Program-made: the position numbers and the translations under genes
From: Alkalilimnicola ehrlichii
Lineage (GTDB): Bacteria > Pseudomonadota > Gammaproteobacteria > Nitrococcales > AK92
NCBI RefSeq assembly: GCF_003399765.1
Contig: NZ_NFZV01000002.1
Location: forward strand, 1 to 64,000
Direction of reading: 5' to 3'
Length of the DNA: 64,000 bases
Part shown: in pieces, positions 9,970 to 19,298 of the stretch
Layout of the letters: the number at the start of each line of letters is the position of its first letter
How positions within the stretch are numbered: position 1 is the first letter of the stretch
The notes under the pieces: generated by a model
Database searches by the model: none
What the model was told of the DNA's origin: nothing
What the model saw: the letters and a program-made list of their open reading frames with translations, nothing else

Positions 9970-10500
9970 TTACTCATCAAGGAAAAGAAAGCTATGCTGC
10001 CGCACGACACCTTCGTGCGTCAGCAACCACTGTTTGGTCGTTAACATTTTACCGCGGTCGGCACCGGAAAAACCGCCCAGGCCGACTTTTGCCACCACAC
10101 GGTGACAGGGCACGATAATGGGTAACGGATTACTCCTACAGGCACGCCCCACTGCTCTTGCAGAAGAACCAAGCTCCTCGGCCAGCGACCCATATGTGCG
10201 GGCAAAACCCGGCGGGATCTCCAGCAAAGCACGCCAGACGCGTTCCTGAAAGGGCGTTGCATGCCGCTGCAATGGCAAATCGAACGGGTGCTGCGGATCG
10301 GCAAAATACGCATTCAACTCCGCCACGACTCGACGTGCAAACGGCTGTTGCGGCGCCCGTAACGGGTAATCGGCCGGAAGAAAATCTACGCTTTCTAGCG
10401 CGTCATTCGGGCAAATAATACCTAAGCGACCGAAAGGGGCTTCGATCACGGCATCGTAGGACTGTCCCTGCTCTTCCAAATTTGCCACCCTCTGCCGCAA
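9970..10500 (-). CDS. ogt: Methylated-DNA-protein cysteine methyltransferase
   Basis: A 176-residue alkyltransferase that moves the alkyl group from O6-alkylguanine to its own cysteine, a single-use repair. The acceptor motif is [10 protein letters not shown]; the helix-turn-helix with the arginine finger is [14 protein letters not shown], and GGFSG follows. The N-terminal domain resembles Ogt/Ada-C. The start is uncertain: TTG at 10500 has GAGGAGG about 10 bases ahead, and GTG at 10488 has AGAGG directly ahead. Its stop lies 14 bases before htpG. Confidence 0.88.
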   Translation of the reverse strand: MRQRVANLEEQGQSYDAVIEAPFGRLGIICPNDALESVDFLPADYPLRAPQQPFARRVVAELNAYFADPQHPFDLPLQRHATPFQERVWRALLEIPPGFARTYGSLAEELGSSARAVGRACRSNPLPIIVPCHRVVAKVGLGGFSGADRGKMLTTKQWLLTHEGVVRQHSFLFLDE

Positions 10501-10624
10501 CGCTCCCCAGCCTCCTCGGTCAGGGAGCTAACAAAAACGGGCGAACCGGCTACGCACACGTCGCAACCCTGTCCGCCCGTCATCGTCGGGTCGGCATTCG
10601 ATAATGCCCGCACCCGGTATTGGC

Positions 10625-12472
10625 TTAAAAAGCGTCGGTCGTCTCGATCGGGTTTGGACGCTTGTCGTCCTCAATGTGCTCGCGCGTCGGGATGTGATCG
10701 CCGGTAACCATCTGTCTATAGCCCATGCCCGGCCCGACCATTGGGTAAACCCCGGCGTCGGCGTCGATCATGACTTCAAGGAAAGCGGGTCCCTCGAACT
10801 CGACAAACTCCTTAAGCGCCTGGAGTAACTGAGACTTTTCAGTCACCCGGACCGCGTACCCGAAACCGTCCGACTCGGCTGCTTTAATGAAGTCTTTCCG
10901 ATGGAGGGATTTATCGCTGCCGGAGAAACGATCCTCGTAGAACAGTCGCTGCCATTGGCGCACCATACCGTCGCCAAGGTTATTCAGCAGCAGCACCTTA
11001 ACCGGCAAGTCATAGGTGGTAACCGTTTCCAGCTCGCCCAGATTCATCCGGATGCTGCCGTCGCCGTCGACGTCGATGACGATCTTGTCCGGGCACGCGA
11101 ATTGCGCACCAATCGCCGCCGGCAAACCGAAACCCATCGTTCCCATACTGCCGGAGGTCAACCACAGCCGCGGCTCTTTAAAATCGAAGTATTGCGCCGC
11201 CCACATCTGATGTTGGCCGACGCCGGTGCTAATAATGGCCCGACCTTCGGTCAATTTATTGAGCTCTTCGATAACCGCGTAAGGCTGAATCAGTTCGCTC
11301 TCGCGGTCGTAATTCATCGCATACTTTTCTTTCAAGGCACGCAGATGTTTCCACCACGGGCCAAGGTCGTTGGCGAACTCGATAGATTTACCGTACTCGA
11401 CCAACTGCCGCAGGCTGCGCCCAGCCTCGCCGACATGCGCCCAATCGACCCGTTTAACCTTCCCGATCTCGGCGGCATCGATATCGATATGGGCCACATG
11501 TTCAGCCAGCGGTGCAAACAAATCGGCCTTGGCGGCCACGCGGTCGTCGAAACGAGCGCCTACTGCAATGAGAAAATCACAGTCTTCTACCGCGTAGTTA
11601 GCATAAGCCGCGCCATGCATACCGAGCATATGGAAGGAGTGCTCGCTGGTCGTGTCGACCGCGCCGAGGCCCATCAAGGTATTCACGACAGGAATGTTGA
11701 ACGTTTTGGCGAATTGGCGCAGATCCTCCGACGCCTCGCCGCTAATAATTCCGCCACCGGCGTAGATGAGCGGGCGACTGGACTGCTCCAGCATCTCGAA
11801 AAATTGCCGGCATTTACGCTCGGAGAGCTTGGCGGAACGGAGCGACTCCAAGCGCTGGCGGTAACCGCGAATCGGCAACAGGCCTTCGCCTTTGAAATCG
11901 CCGATCCAGTTCTGCATATCCTTCGGCACATCGACAACGACCGGCCCCGGTCGCCCCGAACGCGCAACCTCGAACGCAGTCCGCAGCGTATCTTCGAGCT
12001 GCTCGGGCTTGGTTACCAAAAAGACGTGCTTGGCACAAGGCCCCATGATGTTAACGATCGGCGCCTCCTGGAAGGCGTCGGTGCCCATAGCGCCCGTCGC
12101 TACCTGACCGGTAATCAGCACCACCGGTATCGAGTCGGCCATACAGTCCCGGATGGGCGTTACGCAATTGGTCGCCCCCGGGCCGGAGGTCACCATAAAG
12201 ACCCCGACCTTGCCGCTGGCGCGCGCATAACCGGCCGCCATAAAGCCTGCGCCCTGCTCGTTGGCAGGAACGATCAGTTTGATCTGCTCCTCGTCCTTGT
12301 CGTCCTTCTGCTGGTTGTAGCTGAAGATCGCGTCGTACGTAGGCAGAATCGCACCACCGCTATAACCGAATACGGTGTCCACGCCCTCGTCAGCGAGAAC
12401 CTGAACGATCATATCGGCGCCACGCATGGTCTTACCCGCTAGCGGGTGCTTGTTCGCTTTCTGCTTAGTCAT
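10625..12472 (-). CDS. Acetolactate synthase, large (catalytic) subunit
   Basis: A 615-residue ThDP- and FAD-dependent enzyme making acetolactate or acetohydroxybutyrate, the first common step of valine, leucine and isoleucine synthesis. Visible are GYSGGAILP, the catalytic Glu in NEQGAGFMAAGYAR, the alpha/beta domain FDDRVAAK, the ThDP-Mg motif GDGSIRMN with its downstream NN, and the family-specific GMVRQWQ. It is longer than the usual 560-590, partly from a charged insert (NQQKDDKDEEQ) near residue 55. The regulatory subunit gene, normally adjacent, is not here; ogt follows. The insert and isolation suggest a paralogue (IlvB, IlvG or IlvI cannot be told apart). Confidence 0.9.
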   Translation of the reverse strand: MTKQKANKHPLAGKTMRGADMIVQVLADEGVDTVFGYSGGAILPTYDAIFSYNQQKDDKDEEQIKLIVPANEQGAGFMAAGYARASGKVGVFMVTSGPGATNCVTPIRDCMADSIPVVLITGQVATGAMGTDAFQEAPIVNIMGPCAKHVFLVTKPEQLEDTLRTAFEVARSGRPGPVVVDVPKDMQNWIGDFKGEGLLPIRGYRQRLESLRSAKLSERKCRQFFEMLEQSSRPLIYAGGGIISGEASEDLRQFAKTFNIPVVNTLMGLGAVDTTSEHSFHMLGMHGAAYANYAVEDCDFLIAVGARFDDRVAAKADLFAPLAEHVAHIDIDAAEIGKVKRVDWAHVGEAGRSLRQLVEYGKSIEFANDLGPWWKHLRALKEKYAMNYDRESELIQPYAVIEELNKLTEGRAIISTGVGQHQMWAAQYFDFKEPRLWLTSGSMGTMGFGLPAAIGAQFACPDKIVIDVDGDGSIRMNLGELETVTTYDLPVKVLLLNNLGDGMVRQWQRLFYEDRFSGSDKSLHRKDFIKAAESDGFGYAVRVTEKSQLLQALKEFVEFEGPAFLEVMIDADAGVYPMVGPGMGYRQMVTGDHIPTREHIEDDKRPNPIETTDAF

Positions 12473-12560
12473 CGTAATTCCGCGGTGTTTCGGCAGGGAG
12501 ATAAAAAATAGTCAAGCGAGACATGATACTTGTCTTATCCACTCGCAGACAAGCGAGCGT

Positions 12561-12962
12561 TTACGACTCTTGCTCCGGATCGAAGCGCAACGAAGCCGAA
12601 TTGATGCAATAGCGTAAGCCCGTAGGCGCCGGGCCGTCTTCGAAGACATGGCCCAAATGCGCGTCGCAGCGCCGACATAGAACTTCGATCCGCCGCATAC
12701 CGTGACTGAGGTCGCTCTCTTCGCTGACCGCTTCGGGGCGCAACGGCGCATAAAAACTCGGCCATCCGCTACCGGAGTCGTATTTCGTTTTAGATTCGAA
12801 TAGCGGTTCGTCGCAGCACGCACAATGGTACCGCCCCGACTCCTTATGCGCATAGTAAGGGCCGGCAAACGGAGGCTCGGTGCCTTTTTGCCGACAAATA
12901 CGGTACTGCTCCGGGGATAACTGCTCACGCCACTCGGCGTCGGTTTTCTCAAGCTTACTCAT
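12561..12962 (-). CDS. msrB: Peptide-methionine (R)-S-oxide reductase
   Basis: A 133-residue MsrB that reduces the R form of methionine sulfoxide in damaged proteins. It has two zinc CxxC pairs (CACC and CRRC), the substrate motif GSGWPSF, and the catalytic Cys in [15 protein letters not shown] 12962 is chosen because GGAGG lies 6 bases ahead; an open frame extends much further upstream but has no homology. It lies 88 bases upstream of the acetolactate synthase gene on the same strand and diverges from serB. Confidence 0.95.
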   Translation of the reverse strand: MSKLEKTDAEWREQLSPEQYRICRQKGTEPPFAGPYYAHKESGRYHCACCDEPLFESKTKYDSGSGWPSFYAPLRPEAVSEESDLSHGMRRIEVLCRRCDAHLGHVFEDGPAPTGLRYCINSASLRFDPEQES

Positions 12963-13268
12963 ACTCCGCCTCCACCATCGATAACGACCGTTAGAGCTTT
13001 CCTCCGCATCGCAAAACACCCGCCACGCGCCGCTTGTCATGCATCGGCGGCAGAGGGCCAAAATGCCCTCAAACCTCAGACAAACGTTAACTCTCCGCTG
13101 CTTTAGACAGCGGTAAATCGAGGTGTTCCCACCACGGGACAAGCCCCACTCCTCACAGGATGCCACCTCTGGCATCGCCATTGCGTAATTTTCGCTCGTA
13201 ACGGGCGAAGTCTAACGGCTAATAACATACAATACCCGCTTTGCCCGCAAGAGAGCCTGGTTATCCAA
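12963..13268. other. Divergent intergenic region msrB/serB
   Basis: About 306 bases with no gene. It must carry the promoters for msrB and serB. A TACAAT hexamer lies about 40 bases before serB, but the matching -35 is poor, so I do not call a promoter. Confidence 0.5.
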
Positions 13269-14483
13269 ATGAGCGAGATCATACTGGTAAACGTTTCCGG
13301 CCAAGACAAACCGGGGCTGACTTCCTCTTTGATGAGCATCCTCGCGGAGTACAACGTTGGCGTACTCGACATCGGGCAGGCAATGATCCACGAGACGCTG
13401 TCGCTCGGCATGCTGCTGGAAATCCCGGACCAGGAAAAACTCTCCCCGGTGCTGAAAGATCTGCTCTTTCACGTGCACCACATGGGAATGCAGGTCCGGT
13501 TTACCCCGATCAGTAACGAGCAGTACGAGAACTGGGCCATAGGCACTGGCAAGCCGCGTTATATCATTACGCTACTCGGCCGACGTATCACCGCGGAGCA
13601 GATTGCGAGAATCGCCCGCGTGATCAGCGAGAACGACCTTAACATCGAAGATATCCTGCGCTTATCGGGACGCAAGCCACTGCATAAGGGCGGCGAAACC
13701 TCGCGTGCCTGCATCGAGTTGTCCGTGCGTGGCCAACCCGTCGATCTCGACGCCATGAAGGACAGCTTCATGGAAATTTCGCAGCAACTCGGCGTGGATA
13801 TTAGCTTCCAGGAAGATAACGTTTACCGCCGCAATCGCCGCTTAGTTGCCTTCGACATGGATTCCACCTTGATTCAGCAGGAAGTCATCGACGAAATGGC
13901 AGAAGTGGCCGGCGTCGGCGATCAAGTACGAAAAGTCACCGAAGCGGCAATGCGCGGCGAGATCGATTTCCGGGAAAGCTTAAGGCAGCGCGTCGCGCTG
14001 CTGGAAGGCCTGGATGCCAACCTTCTGGACACCGTTATAGAGCGTATTTCGCTGACCGAAGGCGCCGAGAGGCTGATTACTGCGCTGAAAGCCTTCGGTT
14101 ATAAGACGGCGATAATTTCCGGCGGCTTCACCTACTTCGGCCGTCACCTGCAACAACGCCTCGGCATTGACTACATGTACGCCAACGAGCTAGAAGTCGA
14201 GGATGGCAGAGTAACCGGCAACGTAGTGGGCGAGATCGTCGACGGTCCACGAAAAGCGGAACTGCTGAAACAGATCGCCAACAAAGAGCGTCTCAACCTC
14301 GAACAGGTTATCGCCGTGGGCGATGGCGCTAACGACCTTCCCATGCTGCGAATTGCAGGTTTAGGCATCGCGTTTCACGCTAAGCCGTTAGTTAAACGCA
14401 GTGCTCGGCAATCTATTTCCACCTTGGGGCTCGACGGGATCTTGTACCTAATGGGGATTAAAGATACCGACACGCCGATGTAG
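13269..14483 (+). CDS. serB: Phosphoserine phosphatase with N-terminal ACT domains
   Basis: A 404-residue enzyme that makes L-serine from O-phosphoserine, the last step of serine synthesis. The first ACT-like domain (ILVNVSGQDKPGLTSSL) and a second (YIITLLGRRITAEQIARI) fill about 180 residues. The HAD domain follows: nucleophile FDMDSTLIQQEVIDE, then AIISGGFTYF and VGDGANDLPML. The length agrees with SerB of Pseudomonas, which has the same double ACT start. The 16-bp hairpin about 100 bases after the stop serves it and rplS. Confidence 0.95.
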   Translation: MSEIILVNVSGQDKPGLTSSLMSILAEYNVGVLDIGQAMIHETLSLGMLLEIPDQEKLSPVLKDLLFHVHHMGMQVRFTPISNEQYENWAIGTGKPRYIITLLGRRITAEQIARIARVISENDLNIEDILRLSGRKPLHKGGETSRACIELSVRGQPVDLDAMKDSFMEISQQLGVDISFQEDNVYRRNRRLVAFDMDSTLIQQEVIDEMAEVAGVGDQVRKVTEAAMRGEIDFRESLRQRVALLEGLDANLLDTVIERISLTEGAERLITALKAFGYKTAIISGGFTYFGRHLQQRLGIDYMYANELEVEDGRVTGNVVGEIVDGPRKAELLKQIANKERLNLEQVIAVGDGANDLPMLRIAGLGIAFHAKPLVKRSARQSISTLGLDGILYLMGIKDTDTPM

Positions 14484-14585
14484 TCGAGTATTCGGCGCCA
14501 ATGGCGCCCACCTTCAGGAATAAGGCGTTTTACGCTTCCGTGGCGCCGTCGCTTCTAGCGAAACACAAAACGCCCAAATAAAAAC

Positions 14586-14621
14586 GCCACTGCCGTCCGA
14601 GACACCTCGGACGGCAGTGGC
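14586..14621. terminator. Bidirectional terminator between serB and rplS
   Basis: Perfect 16-bp inverted repeat (14586-14601 with 14606-14621) and a 4-base loop. On the minus strand it is followed by GTTTTTATTT, a good T tract ending the rpsP-rimM-trmD-rplS operon; on the plus strand by CGTTTTAGG, weaker, ending serB. Confidence 0.85.
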
Positions 14622-14649
14622 CGTTTTAGGTAGAGCAAATCGAGTTTGC

Positions 14650-15002
14650 TTATACCTTTTCTTTAATACGCGCAGCCTTACCGCGACGATCGCGCAGGTA
14701 GTACAGCTTCGCACGGCGCACGTCGCCGCGACGCTTAACCTGAATGCTCTCGATCAACGGGCTGTAGGTCTGGAAGGTACGCTCCACGCCTTCGCCGTGG
14801 GAAACTTTCCGCACCGTGAAGGAGGAGTTAAGGCCCCGATTGCGCTTGGCAATCACCACACCTTCGAAAGCCTGTTGACGGCTACGGTTACCTTCCTTCA
14901 CCCATACCTGGACGACGACCGTATCGCCGGCGCCGAACTCCGGCACTTCGCGATTGATCGATTCGATCTGTTCTTTTCAAGCTGTTCGATGATGTTACTC
15001 AT
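14650..15002 (-). CDS. rplS: 50S ribosomal protein L19 (apparent frameshift)
   Basis: L19 lies at the 30S-50S interface. The gene starts at ATG 15002 ([10 protein letters not shown]), loses frame after 10 codons near 14973-14978, and resumes in the frame reading [16 protein letters not shown] up to ARIKEKV. One extra G or A in the GAAAAGAAC stretch restores 117 residues and the expected EQIESINRE. The rest is fully conserved ([19 protein letters not shown]). An essential ribosomal protein cannot really be broken so near its start, so this is best read as a base-call deletion. It is the last gene of its operon, 18 bases after trmD. Confidence 0.9.
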
Positions 15003-15020
15003 GGCAATTGTCCCCTACCG

Positions 15021-15773
15021 CTACGGGTTTCCCGACCGGTATTCCGCGATAAACTCGTTCAATAACCGCCGGCTCTCGTCATCCAAATCCAGCCGTTCCA
15101 ACAGTTCCGGCCGTCTTAACCAAGTTCTGCCCAACGCTTGCTTGCGCCGCCAGACTTCAACCGCCCGATGATTTCCACCAAGCAAAACCTCGGGCACGCG
15201 CCGGCCATCTATCTCTTCCGGCCGCGTATAATGCGGATAGTCCAGCAAGCCCTCCATAAAGGAGTCCTGCGCCGCCGACTCCGCATGTCCGAGCGCCCCC
15301 GGCAACAGACGGGTGACGGTATCGACCATCACCATCGCTGCCAGCTCGCCGCCGCTGAGGACGTAGTCCCCTATCGACCACTCTTCGTCGATATCGGACT
15401 CCAGCAGACGCTCGTCAATCCCCTCATACCGGCCGCACACTAAAATCAGCCGCCGACGGTCGGCCAACTCCCGCGCGCCGTCCTGATTCAGACGCCGACC
15501 TTGCGGGCTTAAATAAAGCACTGAGCCGCTTCCTTCTCCCGCCTCGCGCGCAGCGCGAATGGCAGATCGAAGCGGCTCAACCTTCATGACCATTCCCGGC
15601 CCACCGCCGTATGGGCGATCGTCAACCGTACGGTGACGATCATGGGCATAATCCCGCGGATTCCAGCAGACCACATCCACCAGCCCGCGTTCGCACGCTC
15701 TGCCCGTCACTCCTTGCTGCGTCACCGCCGCCACCAGTTCCGGGAACAGCGTGACGACATCAATCCGCAACAT
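15021..15773 (-). CDS. trmD: tRNA (guanine-N1)-methyltransferase
   Basis: A 250-residue SPOUT enzyme that methylates G37 next to the anticodon using SAM, which prevents frameshifting. The trefoil knot SAM site is seen as [22 protein letters not shown] and [30 protein letters not shown] is the conserved N-terminal loop. It is the third gene of rpsP-rimM-trmD-rplS. Confidence 0.97.
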   Translation of the reverse strand: MLRIDVVTLFPELVAAVTQQGVTGRACERGLVDVVCWNPRDYAHDRHRTVDDRPYGGGPGMVMKVEPLRSAIRAAREAGEGSGSVLYLSPQGRRLNQDGARELADRRRLILVCGRYEGIDERLLESDIDEEWSIGDYVLSGGELAAMVMVDTVTRLLPGALGHAESAAQDSFMEGLLDYPHYTRPEEIDGRRVPEVLLGGNHRAVEVWRRKQALGRTWLRRPELLERLDLDDESRRLLNEFIAEYRSGNP

Positions 15774-15793
15774 GAATGGGCCTCGTTCGCAGA

Positions 15794-16309
15794 TTAAAAC
15801 TCCGGATCCCAGTCAACCAGGATCAAGCCGCTCTCAAGGTCCACACGCTTGACAACCTGATCAAGCACGAACGGCAGCAATCGCTCCCTATCCTCGCCCT
15901 TGACCACCAGAACGTCGTTGGCTCCGGTTTCGAAGAGATAGTCGACCACCCCTAAGGCGTGCCCGCTCTCCGTCTCAACCTGTAGACCTTCAAGGTCAAC
16001 CCAGTAGTATTCCCCGGGCTCAAGCGCCGGCAACTGCTCGCGAGACACGCCGATGTCGCTACCGATCAAGGCACGCGCCTGCTCTCGGTCGTCGACACCT
16101 TCGATTCGAGCCACAATCCCTTTTCCGTGGCGACGCCCTTCGGCAAGCTCAACTTCGCGCCAGCCGTCTTGGCTACGCAAATGCCAATCCACGTATTCGA
16201 GAATGCGCTCGCGCGGCTCGGTATAGGAGAAGATCCTCACCCAGCCGCGCACTCCGTACAAACCGGAGATGCGACCGACCGTTAGCAACTGCGACTGCTT
16301 CGCCGTCAC
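15794..16309 (-). CDS. rimM: Ribosome maturation factor RimM
   Basis: A 171-residue factor that binds S19 and helps fold the head of the 30S subunit. The N-terminal RimM domain begins [18 protein letters not shown]; the C-terminal PRC-barrel domain has [14 protein letters not shown], and the end is LIPF-like ([17 protein letters not shown]). Length is typical. It lies 29 bases after rpsP and 20 before trmD. Confidence 0.95.
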   Translation of the reverse strand: MTAKQSQLLTVGRISGLYGVRGWVRIFSYTEPRERILEYVDWHLRSQDGWREVELAEGRRHGKGIVARIEGVDDREQARALIGSDIGVSREQLPALEPGEYYWVDLEGLQVETESGHALGVVDYLFETGANDVLVVKGEDRERLLPFVLDQVVKRVDLESGLILVDWDPEF

Positions 16310-16338
16310 GGCTGCCCTCCCGGTCGGCCCGACGTTAC

Positions 16339-16610
16339 TTAGGCCGAAGCCTGGTCGGCGTCGGCAGCACCCTTGGCGGCTTGCTTGAGCAGCTGAGCCA
16401 CACGGTCGGAGGGTTGCGCACCACGCTCAATCCAGTGATTGACCCGGTCCAGGTCAACCTGCAGCGGAATCTCTTTGCCGCTGGCGATCGGGTTAAAGTA
16501 GCCCAAGCGCTCGATGAAACGGCCATCGCGCGGGTTGCGGCTGTTCGTGACCACGATCTGATAGAACGGCCGTTTTTAGCGCCGCCTCGTGCAAGACGAA
16601 TCGTAACCAT
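16339..16610 (-). CDS. rpsP: 30S ribosomal protein S16 (apparent frameshift)
   Basis: S16 stabilises the body of the 30S subunit. The protein begins [12 protein letters not shown], then the frame shifts at a run of five A on the coding strand (plus positions 16573-16577). Six A would read [13 protein letters not shown] and continue into [20 protein letters not shown], giving about 90 residues, the usual length. The pattern of one missing base in a homopolymer in an essential gene points to a sequencing error. First gene of its operon, with AAGGAT upstream of the ATG. Confidence 0.9.
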
Positions 16611-16684
16611 TGCGTTCGCTTATCCTTTTGGAAATTCGCCAGTGGCCGCGCTCGTCTAAGACAGCACGGCCGCGTGAATCGCGC

Positions 16685-16712
16685 ATTGTACTGGTTTTTC
16701 GGGGAAAGTGAA
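16685..16712 (-). promoter_or_regulatory. Likely sigma-70 promoter of rpsP-rimM-trmD-rplS
   Basis: On the minus strand TTCACT (16707-16712) and TACAAT (16685-16690) are separated by 16 bases, and lie about 75 bases before the rpsP start. Match to consensus is 4/6 and 5/6. Position and spacing fit, but this is by eye only. Confidence 0.55.
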
Positions 16713-16853
16713 GGCTCTCCCGTACTTAATTCGTACGCATGGGAGCAGAAAACGCTGTCACCCACCACCGACATGGCGTCGAAAAACCGCAGACAAAGCC
16801 AATAAGTCGTTGATCCACGGTCAAGCTATCGGTACCGAGGAGGCCAGGAGTCC

Positions 16854-18218
16854 TCAGAACCCCATCCCCGGCGGCATGCCGCCGCCACCGCCGAATTGGC
16901 GCATCATTTTCTTCATCCCGCCTTTCTTGAACTGCTTCATCATCTTCTGCATTTGCTTGAACTGCTTCAGCAGGCGGTTTACATCCTGCACTTGGACGCC
17001 GGCGCCCTGAGCGATCCGCCGTTTGCGAGAACCATTGATAAGGTCCGGCTTACGACGCTCGATAGGCGTCATCGAGTTCACAATGGCAACTTGTCGCCGA
17101 ACGTCCTTATCGTTGACCTGATTCTTTACCTGGTCGGGGATCTGCCCCATACCAGGCAACTTGTCCATCAAACCGCCCAGACCGCCCATCTTGGTGATCT
17201 GTTGCATTTGATCGCGAAAATCTTCCAGATCGAAGCCTTTACCTTTTTTAAGCTTATTAGCGAGCTTTTCCGCTTTTTCCTTGTCGACGCTACGCTCGAC
17301 TTCTTCCACCAGGCTGAGCACGTCGCCCATCCCGAGGATGCGCGACGCCACCCGATCCGGGTGAAACGGCTCGAGCGCGGTAGTCTTCTCGCCAACGCCA
17401 AGGAATTTGATCGGCTTGCCGGTAATGTGCCGAATCGACAGCGCCGCGCCGCCGCGAGCGTCGCCGTCGGTCTTGGTGAGAATCACGCCGGTAAGCGGCA
17501 AAGCGTCGTTGAAGGCTTTCGCCGTATTGGCCGCGTCCTGACCGGTCATACTGTCGACGACGAACAGCGTCTCTACCGGCTCAATGCCGGCGTGCAGGCG
17601 CTTAACCTCGGCCATCATCTCTTCGTCGACGTGGAGACGACCGGCGGTATCGACCAGCACAACATCGTAGAAATGCTTACGGGCGTAATCGACCGCGCCT
17701 TCGGCAATGGCGACTGGATCTTGCTGCGTCGAGCTTGGATGGAAGTCGATGCCGATCTCGCCGGCCAGAGTCTGTAGCTGATCGATTGCCGCCGGCCGAT
17801 AGACGTCGCAGCTGACAACAAGGACTTTCTTCTGCTGCCGCTCCTTCAACCAACGCCCGAGCTTGCCGACGCTAGTCGTTTTACCCGCGCCCTGCAGGCC
17901 GGCCACCATCACGACAACCGGCGGGCGGGCATTAAGATTCAAGCCATCGTTGGCCTCGCCCATCATACGCACGAGTTCGTCGTGCACGATTTTAACGAAG
18001 GCTTGCCCCGGCGTAAGACTTTTCGCGACCTCTTCCCCTAAAGCCCGCTCTTTAACGTCCTTGATAAACTCGCGAACGACCGGCAAGGCCACGTCCGCTT
18101 CAAGAAGCGCCATTCGGACTTCGCGCAAAGTGTCACTGATATTGTCTTCGGTTAGCCGACCCTGGCCGCGCAAGCGCTTGGCGATATTGTCGAACCGTTC
18201 GCTGAGATTATCGAACAT
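16854..18218 (-). CDS. ffh: Signal recognition particle GTPase Ffh
   Basis: A 454-residue SRP54 homologue that, with 4.5S RNA, delivers ribosomes making inner membrane proteins to FtsY. The N domain is followed by the G domain: GLQGAGKTTSVGKL (G1), DTAGRLHVDEEMM (G3), TKTDGDARGG (G4). The methionine-rich M domain has QMQQITKMGGLGGLM, and ends in a Gly/Met/Pro-rich tail. ATG 18218 is taken over an in-frame TTG two codons earlier. It is monocistronic, upstream of rpsP and divergent from the CcsA-like gene. Confidence 0.96.
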   Translation of the reverse strand: MFDNLSERFDNIAKRLRGQGRLTEDNISDTLREVRMALLEADVALPVVREFIKDVKERALGEEVAKSLTPGQAFVKIVHDELVRMMGEANDGLNLNARPPVVVMVAGLQGAGKTTSVGKLGRWLKERQQKKVLVVSCDVYRPAAIDQLQTLAGEIGIDFHPSSTQQDPVAIAEGAVDYARKHFYDVVLVDTAGRLHVDEEMMAEVKRLHAGIEPVETLFVVDSMTGQDAANTAKAFNDALPLTGVILTKTDGDARGGAALSIRHITGKPIKFLGVGEKTTALEPFHPDRVASRILGMGDVLSLVEEVERSVDKEKAEKLANKLKKGKGFDLEDFRDQMQQITKMGGLGGLMDKLPGMGQIPDQVKNQVNDKDVRRQVAIVNSMTPIERRKPDLINGSRKRRIAQGAGVQVQDVNRLLKQFKQMQKMMKQFKKGGMKKMMRQFGGGGGMPPGMGF

Positions 18219-18424
18219 ATTCAAAATCCACTGATAACGTGGGTGAAATACTACAGGCGCGCATTATAACGTCAACCGTTGCAGAACACGGAGCCGGAGA
18301 CATCGAGCAGATAAATAAGGTTTCCTTGAGAATGAATAGCGATCGCTATTGCGTTAACCCTTCAACCTGCTTCGGTTATATGCGATTATCCAAGCCTTAG
18401 GCATTTGCCGCTTCCGATGTTGCT

Positions 18425-19231
18425 GTGAACATACTCCTAGCCTTTATTACCTTCTGCCTTTATGGCGCGGCCGGCCTCGGCCTGCTGCGTCGGTTACTGA
18501 ACGGTCCGGACGCGTTCCCGGGGCGGCGCCTGTGCCTGCTATTCGGCGCACTGGCATTAGCCTTGCACTTCGGGTTGCTCGCTTACAGCTTGATGCCGGG
18601 CCAAGCGTCGCGCTTGGGCTTTTTCGAAGCCTCCTCGCTAGTTGCCTGGCTAATCAGCGCGTTACTGCTCGCAACCGCCACTCGTCGGCCTGTGGAAAGC
18701 CTGGGCATCCTCATTCTACCCTTGAGCGGAGTGGCCGTTCTGCTCGACGCTATCTTCGGCCCCGTCGCCAGCACCGCGCCGCCCATGCCGCCCGGTTTGG
18801 CGGCGCACGTTATCAGCTCCATCGTCGCCTATAGCATCCTTGCGCTGGCCGCCTTTCAGGCCGTTCTGCTTGCGGTCCAGGAGCACCGCCTACACCACAA
18901 ACATCCCGGCGGCTTCGTGCGCTTACTACCGCCGATGCAAACGATGGAGCACCTGCTATTCCAAATGCTCAGGCTTGGCTTTCTTGGCTTGACCCTAGCA
19001 CTGATTACGGGTTTCCTCTTTCTTGAGGACATGTTTGCCCAGCATTTGGTTCACAAAACCGTGCTCTCCATCATTGCCTGGTGCGTATTTGCCACCCTTC
19101 TATACGGCCGCTGGCGCTTCGGCTGGCGCGGCAAAACGGCTATTCGCTGGACCTTGGCGGGCTTTATCGTCTTGATGCTGTCGTATTTCGGTAGCAAATT
19201 CGTGCTGGAAGTCGTGCTGCAACGCTTCTAA
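18425..19231 (+). CDS. CcsA/YpjD-family inner membrane protein
   Basis: A 268-residue protein with about eight predicted membrane helices, in the cytochrome c assembly protein family (CcsA/CcmC/YpjD). Its location next to ffh and before a CorC/CNNM gene is that of ypjD in E. coli. No clear WWD haem-binding motif is seen, so a role in cytochrome assembly is inferred from family only. Start GTG 18425; no better start is in frame. Confidence 0.82.
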   Translation: MNILLAFITFCLYGAAGLGLLRRLLNGPDAFPGRRLCLLFGALALALHFGLLAYSLMPGQASRLGFFEASSLVAWLISALLLATATRRPVESLGILILPLSGVAVLLDAIFGPVASTAPPMPPGLAAHVISSIVAYSILALAAFQAVLLAVQEHRLHHKHPGGFVRLLPPMQTMEHLLFQMLRLGFLGLTLALITGFLFLEDMFAQHLVHKTVLSIIAWCVFATLLYGRWRFGWRGKTAIRWTLAGFIVLMLSYFGSKFVLEVVLQRF

Positions 19232-19298
19232 CCATGCCCGACATACCACTTAATAGTCGCGGTTCGGCCCTCCGAGTGAGCGCAAGGAGAAGCTGCTC

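Noticed and set aside
10901-12442. A 513-codon open frame on the plus strand.
   Set aside because: It lies wholly antisense to the acetolactate synthase gene, shows no recognisable domain, and is explained by GC-rich codon bias.
16896-17777. A 293-codon plus-strand open frame.
   Set aside because: Antisense to ffh; its His/Leu-rich start is the mirror of the Met/Lys-rich M domain.
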